From Nepenthes gracilis (lineage: Eukaryota; Streptophyta; Magnoliopsida; Caryophyllales; Nepenthaceae), in assembly GCA_033239525.1 (NCBI GenBank), contig BSYO01000013.1:2876501-2940500 (forward strand): a DNA stretch of 64,000 nt, in the 5' to 3' direction. Of the stretch, positions 59,911-64,000 are shown piece by piece. The notes below the pieces were generated by a model that had not been told where the DNA came from, searched no databases, and saw only the letters and a list, made by a program, of their open reading frames with translations. The position numbers and the translations under genes were made by a program. Position 1 is the stretch's first letter. Every line of letters begins with the position of its first letter.

Positions 59911-61854
59911 AACAATACTCAGTTTCTGCAAAGACATGGTGTCTTACAATCTCTGATATTACGAGCTTTTCTCATATTCTTCCCGGCAGCCATTTTGGGG
60001 AGACACGGTAAGCTATATTCAGCAAATTAAGCTACATGGTTTTAAACAGATGCCAATTATCATGCCCTCTATATATCGACAACCAACAAAGTGCAGGTAC
60101 TGTTTTGTTTTGCGGTTTGTTATCATCTCTTACCTGCGGATGCTGCAATCTGTTTTATTTTGAGCAACACTACTTGTATTGCAAGTGTGCTATAATTTTA
60201 TCAACAAATAATGATGTAACATCTATTATATGGGCTTACACGATAGAAAAAACAATAAAAAAAAGAGATTACTCAACTGGAAACTTGTTATAAGTAATAT
60301 TTTTCATTTATTTTATTGACCGATGATTTTTCATTGGAGCAGTGGAGGTTTCTGGATAAAGACATGGTCCCAGCTCATAAAGAACAGGAGGCTAATGGTT
60401 CAACCAAGCTGCCAAAGAGTGTAATCTGTTTATTTGTGGGTGTGCTGAGTGCAAACATGTTGCAGAAATAGAAGTGGTAAAACTACTGACCAGTGGTTCA
60501 AGGTTACTAAATATTCTGCAGTGTTCTATTGGTACGGCGTATGAATTACAAAGATGTCGGTGCATCATAATTCAGGGCGCGACATTCATCTGTGTCTTGG
60601 GATGCTTTGGGATCAGATGAGTCGTTGCACACCATGGTAATCGGTGTATGGTAGATTGACTGGTCCTGTTCTCATGTCTCGTCAGGTATTCTACTTCAGC
60701 GTAACCTTCTAGTTATTTGACATCTGTATCTCCTCATCAAACATCTGCATTTGTTAATGGAGTTCCAGCTTAACAAGTAATGAATTTAAGGTGTTGGATT
60801 GCAGAAATAGACAAATATACTGTAGGAGCTTGTGCAGGGACATTTTTTTTAAAATCATATTTAGGCTTGTTTCAACATAGTAATAAATAAATCATGATTA
60901 ATCAAGATATTCCAAAAATTTTCATTATCTTATATTTGTCATTCTAGTAAATAGAGAATAAATAATGACATGATATGTAGGATTGATGTAAGTTTTCTAA
61001 AATGGAGTATTGAATTGGGTGTGTTTTGTGTTTGAAACATCCCCTTAAAATTGAAAGAGAACTTTTAAAAGAAAGCTATTAGCTCGTTATTGTTTATGAA
61101 TTAGAATATTGGGTTAGTAAAAATATACAAAAAGTAAGCTTTGAAGAGATAATAATATATTTAGATGAATGAGTGGAGTTATATTAAAAGAAAAGATAAC
61201 AAATAATAATATTCATAAGTATTTGTAAATTTCTTCTATAAGATATAAGATGAGGGATGAATATTTACGGTGGTTTGTCCGCTTAAAATTTATGTTGGAA
61301 GTATTAGTTTGGAAATACAAGCTGTGATTGATGGATAGAAAGGAAAGTTAAATCTAAGATAATTTGGTTTATAGTGATTAAAAATAATATTGAAAAGTTA
61401 TTGCAATTTTTAAAAGATATTGTATTAAATAGGATGATTCAAATCATATTTAATGGGATTTAAAATTTTATTGTTGATAGTCGCTGAAAATTGACCTTAG
61501 TTTTCTGGATCTGGATTCTTTGGGCAAAGCGATCGTGTGACACCCTCCTCGATGTTCCCTAGTTGATGTTCTTCAATGTGGAGGCGTTGAAGGAGGAAGG
61601 ACGGAGGAAAGGAGATTTGAATGCTTGCGCTTAGGAAGTATATGCATAAAGCAGTTTCAAAGGAAGCAAAACCATAAAATGCAGCAAGATTTCATGGCTG
61701 CTTGAAGATGAATGCTTTTGAATCTTGAGGATGAGAAAAACAGAGGAGTGATGAGTAAATAAATAGAGGAGCTTCAGATCAAAATGCATTGAGCGCGAGA
61801 GAGGGGGCACAAGCTCATGCTGGTTGGAGTTCTATTATGGAGCAGTCAGGATTA
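59911..61854. other. Unassigned DNA downstream of the JmjC gene
   Basis: No recognisable gene. 60340-60640 is of mixed composition and could belong to a long 3' UTR. 61490-61810 is GC-richer with no frame I recognise. Confidence 0.4.
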
Positions 61855-61985
61855 AAAATTTACTAGATAAATAATAAAAATTATATCAAATAGTTTAAAT
61901 AAATAATTAATTTAAACCATTCATCAATTGAACCTTTAGTACTAATAATTGAATGAACGTAGAAAATTCTTACTCCAGTGAATAA
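61855..61985 (-). repeat. MITE-like repeat, copy B
   Basis: Minus-strand sequence matches copy C through TTCATTCAATTATTAGTACT, ATTGATGAATGG and TTATTTAAACTATTTGATATAA. The GC-rich ends seen in copy A are mostly lost. Confidence 0.55.
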
Positions 61986-63864
61986 ACAGAGCTGGCACTC
62001 CTTTGAATATATTGATACGATCCGGCTCACGAGCATTGAATTTGACTGCATTTCAAGGAATAAGGTTCTATCTTACATGTTTGCAGGGAAGCAGGTAAAA
62101 GAAATAAAATTATCGTCGTGTGACCTAATTATCACAAGTTTGAGTAATAAAAATAACTTTTTATATAATATAAGATAAGATAATATATAATAGATTTAAT
62201 ATGATATAATCTTCTCAGGACCCCATACAATGTGGGATCTTCTTTCGCATGGCAACACTATTTTACAAGTTTCACAGGAAAGAATAATCCAAGTTAACTA
62301 ACAATCAAATTATATTCTGCTTGCATATAAATAGACTGACTAGTACAATGCTGAGGCAAGTATGCTTATCATGTCAGCTTATCTGCCACTAAAGCTCACC
62401 TGACAATGGACAAACGCATTGAATATTACCGTGTTTTTTAACTTTGTTAGTACGATCACGGGTGTCATGCTGCTGATGCAAAATTGTTCGACCTTGAGAG
62501 TTGAGGACAAGCAGAACAGTAACTTTGGTATCGAGCCTGCAGTTGCAGTAGCACTTGAAAGACAAAAAAAAAAATAATAATAATAATAAATAAATTGACG
62601 GGTTAGGACAAAAATTAGCGATGCCTATTGTCGACCTTTAACTGAGAAGTCTAAGCAATGAATTAGATAGACCTGGATCAGCACGTTCCCCCACAAAGTA
62701 TTTGTCACGAGTGGCTTTCTGACAACCAAAGGATCAATATCATGTGTTAAAATTATATCATATAACTGTGATACAAATTTAGTTATTCATTAAATGATCA
62801 AATGTTATAATTATGTGCAATTTAGTTATATTTTATTTGAAAATTTATTGGGCTTGATTTTTGATGAAAATAATATTTAAGTGATTAAAAAACTGTCTTT
62901 TAATCCTATAAATTACAAATTTATCTCGTCAATAGTTGGTTAAGGAACAGTTTTTTATGTAAGTGGTAATTTTATGATAGTAAGCTTATGATATTCTTAT
63001 TTTCAACTCAACCCTGAGGCGGAAAAGAAAAGAACACTCTAAACCAAAAATTTGTGCACTTTTGTCATAACGAAGAGAGGGAAAAAAAAGAAAGAAAAAA
63101 ATCAATTCTAAGTTTTTTTTAAAAAATAATTACTGATTCATATTTGTTATTTATGTGTGATTCTGCACTGTAATTTATGAAGTGATATGGTAATTTAACA
63201 ATGCAAAGAACAAGTTTAATATCATAAAGCTTTACATTATATTTTTCCTAGTAGTTGACAAATTTGTATCACTCTGTAAGAAAAGAATCCATGATCGTTT
63301 TAATATAACCTTGGACAAACTGGAGGTTTGTGCATCAGAGATGATCTGTTGGAGGTTCAGTCGCCAATGCTAGCGCTCCCAAGAGTATCCATTATAAGAT
63401 TGACCCATCGAAGCTCCACACTAACCAGAAAAGTAGGGAAATTATACTCAAAAGATAAATATTTGAAAAATACCTTTCAGACATATTTAAATAATATAAT
63501 ATTTATTAATTTATTTATTCTTATATGATTCTTCAGTATAAGTATAGACAAATGAATGGGCCGCCACATCATTCAACAGTGATGTGGTGATCACCAGCAG
63601 AGCGTTTAACGGGACATTCATTGCCAGAGCCACAAAATTTATCACAAGGGCTGCCACATTAATTGTGAGCTGGAACTGGATGAATTTCTGAATATTTTTG
63701 CATGGGGATCAACCCTACCTAATTATCTGAATCCAACAAAATATAATCGGTGACATATCTGAATTAAGAATTCTCTTGACTTTTCTTGTCAAACTCTATC
63801 TTGACTTCCTTATTTGAGTGTTGTTATAGTTTTCTTAATGAAAGTCTCTTATATCTACTCAATT
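61986..63864. other. AT-rich intergenic DNA
   Basis: No gene supported. 63300-63430 and 63550-63690 have more balanced composition but only short frames without a known product. Confidence 0.4.
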
Positions 63865-64000
63865 ATTACGATTATAAATTAAATAAATGAATGATATACA
63901 TTATATTAGATAGTTTAAATAGTTATTTAATCATTACCATTCATTTACACTTCTAATCTTGATTATTGAATAAATATGGGAGCTTTCCCACTAGGAGAAC
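63865..64000 (-). repeat. MITE-like repeat, copy C (cut by the window end)
   Basis: The minus strand begins CTCCTAGTGGGAAAGCTCCC and continues ATATTTATTCAATAATCAAG. It is colinear for over 100 bp with copy A (59730 onward) in the opposite orientation. Confidence 0.65.

Overview
This is a stretch of flowering-plant (eudicot-type) nuclear DNA. The genes have plant intron/exon structure with GT-AG introns, and most of the sequence is AT-rich intergenic DNA packed with LTR retrotransposons, solo LTRs, MITE-like repeats, minisatellites and a decayed endogenous pararetrovirus. I see no bacterial or organellar features. All exon coordinates were derived by eye from reading frames and splice consensus.

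Four host genes can be supported. (1) A BAK1/SERK3-like LRR receptor gene on the minus strand (exons 13130-13220, 2461-2593 and 2300-2371; the rest lies beyond the left edge). Its first intron is about 10.5 kb because a Ty1/copia element sits in it. (2) A two-exon TMEM230-like membrane protein on the minus strand (34150-35501) with a MITE in its intron. (3) A four-exon secretory-type CPYC glutaredoxin on the plus strand (49931-53402). (4) A four-exon JmjC/cupin oxygenase of the ribosomal-oxygenase (NO66/MINA) type on the plus strand (54276-59705), with a complete H-D-H iron triad.

Repeat layout, left to right. 2871-12520 is a copia element (PBS, gag, protease, half of integrase, RT/RNase H, 3' LTR), all decayed. 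It is interrupted at 6419 to about 9830 by the 3' end of a minus-strand Tat-type Ty3/gypsy element (3' LTR, polypurine tract, antisense accessory ORF). 17030-21012 is a long LTR with an internal minisatellite, split by a 2.3-kb solo LTR with a CTCCA target duplication. 24680-32205 is a minus-strand endogenous caulimovirid. Its leader sequence occurs at both ends, and a solo LTR (GAAAC duplication) of the same family as the LTR at 6419 is inserted beside its primer-binding site. 36109-43896 is a Tat-type gypsy element bounded by AATTT duplications, with both LTRs, gag and the integrase C-terminus but no protease, RT or RNase H. It also carries a 36-bp tandem array and an antisense accessory ORF of the same family as the one at 7794. 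47265-49565 holds two diverged 1-kb direct repeats. The right end holds three copies of a small MITE-like repeat.

The genes do not form a pathway; they are independent neighbours. The main story is layered insertion. The most unusual items are the terminally redundant pararetrovirus with a solo LTR at its primer site, the conserved antisense coiled-coil ORF in two Tat elements, and the receptor-gene intron that absorbed nested retrotransposons while keeping its reading frame.
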